DNA of 64,000 bases from Siderastrea siderea (taxonomy: Eukaryota; Cnidaria; Anthozoa; Scleractinia; Rhizangiidae): NCBI GenBank assembly GCA_964030785.1, contig OZ034977.1, positions 33,706,152 through 33,770,151 on the forward strand. The letters run 5' to 3'. The position numbers and the translations under genes are program-made. This document shows, one piece after another, positions 38,805 to 40,429 of this stretch. Every line of letters starts with the position of its first letter. Position 1 is the stretch's first letter. Under the pieces are notes generated by a model that saw nothing but the letters and a program-made list of their open reading frames with translations, searched no databases and was not told the origin of the DNA.

Positions 38805-40377
38805 TATTATTATTATAATAAAGATAATAATTATTATAATAATAATTCAATCTGATTGTAATGTCATTTAAAAATTAGCATCAAGGAATCCGCTTACTCC
38901 GTGAAATCCGTAGAATCCGTTGAATTAAGAGAAAAATGTTTCAAGCTCGATGTCCGTTAAAAAATATGAAGGGGAGGGGTGGTCATTACATATCCCCTCG
39001 TTAAAAGACTTGGTGAAAGTGAACGGATTCGACGGTATTGACGGTCAAGACGGATTTCATGAATTTCATTATCATCTTATGATTAGCATAAAGAAATCCG
39101 TCTACTCTGTGAAATCCGTAGTTTCCGTCGAATTTATATAAATTATGACAACTTGTAAAAATATCCGTTTCCCTTACACAGGATACCCAGATCCGTTGGT
39201 TCATGGCGATCCCAATGTTGCCCAACAAACATAGGAACACTTAGTTCCTATATTTGCTGTTCCTAACCAGTTGGACCCTGCGTGCAAAATACTAGCGATT
39301 GCAGTGCCGAGGAGAGATTGTTTCGGGAAACATCATGACAAATCGATAGTTTTTTAGAAATTTCCTCGAATATCAATTACAACGGAATAGTGTTGTTGTG
39401 GAAATCTGAAAACAAGTTGCTTCGATAAAAAGGAACAGAATTTTGGGAAACGATCCTCCCTTCCTCGCTTCCTTCCTTCCTTCCTTCCTTCCTCGCCTCC
39501 TTCCTCGCTTCCTTCCTTCCTTCCTTCCTTCCTTCCTTCCTCGCTTCCTTCCTCGCTTCCTTCCTTCCTTCCTTCCTTCCTCGCTTCCTTCCTTCCTTCC
39601 TTCCTTCCTTCCTTCCTTCCTTCCCTCCCTCCTCCCTCCCTCCCTTCCTTCCTTCCTCTCTTCCTCCCTCCCTCCCTCCCTCCCTCCCTTACTCACTCCC
39701 TTCCTTCCTTCCTTTGTTCCTTCGCCTGCAGATGATTTTATTGTTGTTCATTTGTAGCACTTTACCAAGGGAGCAGTGGAGCCAGTGGCATGACACAAAA
39801 TAACCCAGCACAGGCAGCAGCCATGCTGCAGAGACAGATGAACATATCAACGCAACAAACACCAGCCGTCGCACCAGGTGAACCATTGATTAGTGCGAAT
39901 CCTTATTCCTGAACAATTACAATTTGAACGTACAAAACTCTATCTTCGAATGCCATGTCTTGTAAAACACAGTTTCTTTTTGTACAGTTGCTTAAGTTAG
40001 TCGGTTCTTTTAAGAAAAACCCTATTCAGACCGGGCATTTTTTTGGTCTTCTGGGACCGGGGGGGGGGGGGGGGGCTGATTCGGCCCCCACCTCTTAACT
40101 CCGAGAATACTAAAGCTATGACAACGGCAGATAATACGTCAAAAAATGTTTCCTTTGAGGTCCTCAACATAAGCTGATGACGTCATATGACGTAACAATT
40201 ACGTCAGGTTCAAAAATGGTGGCCATCTTGGATCTGCTATCTTGGATTTCTTGATTTTCTAGAACCTTTGAAATTTGCCAAAATTCACCATAAATTAACC
40301 GAAATCAATAAAAGAACAAAAATGATATAAAAATGTAAAACGTACTCAGAAAAGTAATATTTTTTCAATGAGAATGA

Positions 40378-40429
<52 letters not shown>

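Larger units (their letters stand above)
33129..39453. mobile_element. Tyrosine-recombinase element, copy B (about 6.3 kb)
   Basis: Same orientation as copy A and directly joined to it by the shared TCCT. Left end ATA-CGTTTCCCAAAAT, right end ATTTTGGGAAACG-A followed by host TCCT. Contents: GGAAC array and 128-bp repeats, intact recombinase (34741-36519 +), cyclin (36720-37085 +), a cyclin-tail pseudogene, tail exons of a helicase homologue (37304-38162 -), and an 0.85-kb palindrome in place of the helicase body. The left half matches copy A almost base for base; the right half is only distantly related. Confidence 0.88.

Noticed and set aside
38572..38871. 99-aa ORF of N/I repeats
   Set aside because: Translation of an AAT/ATT microsatellite in the centre of a palindrome.
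22609..39453. Integrated DNA virus
   Set aside because: SF3 helicase and cyclin occur in viruses, but no capsid, ATPase packaging gene or DNA polymerase is visible, and the ends are recombinase half-sites. A mobile element is the simpler reading.
39373..39757. ORFs of G/R/K/E and P/S/F/L repeats in both strands
   Set aside because: Translations of the TTCC microsatellite.
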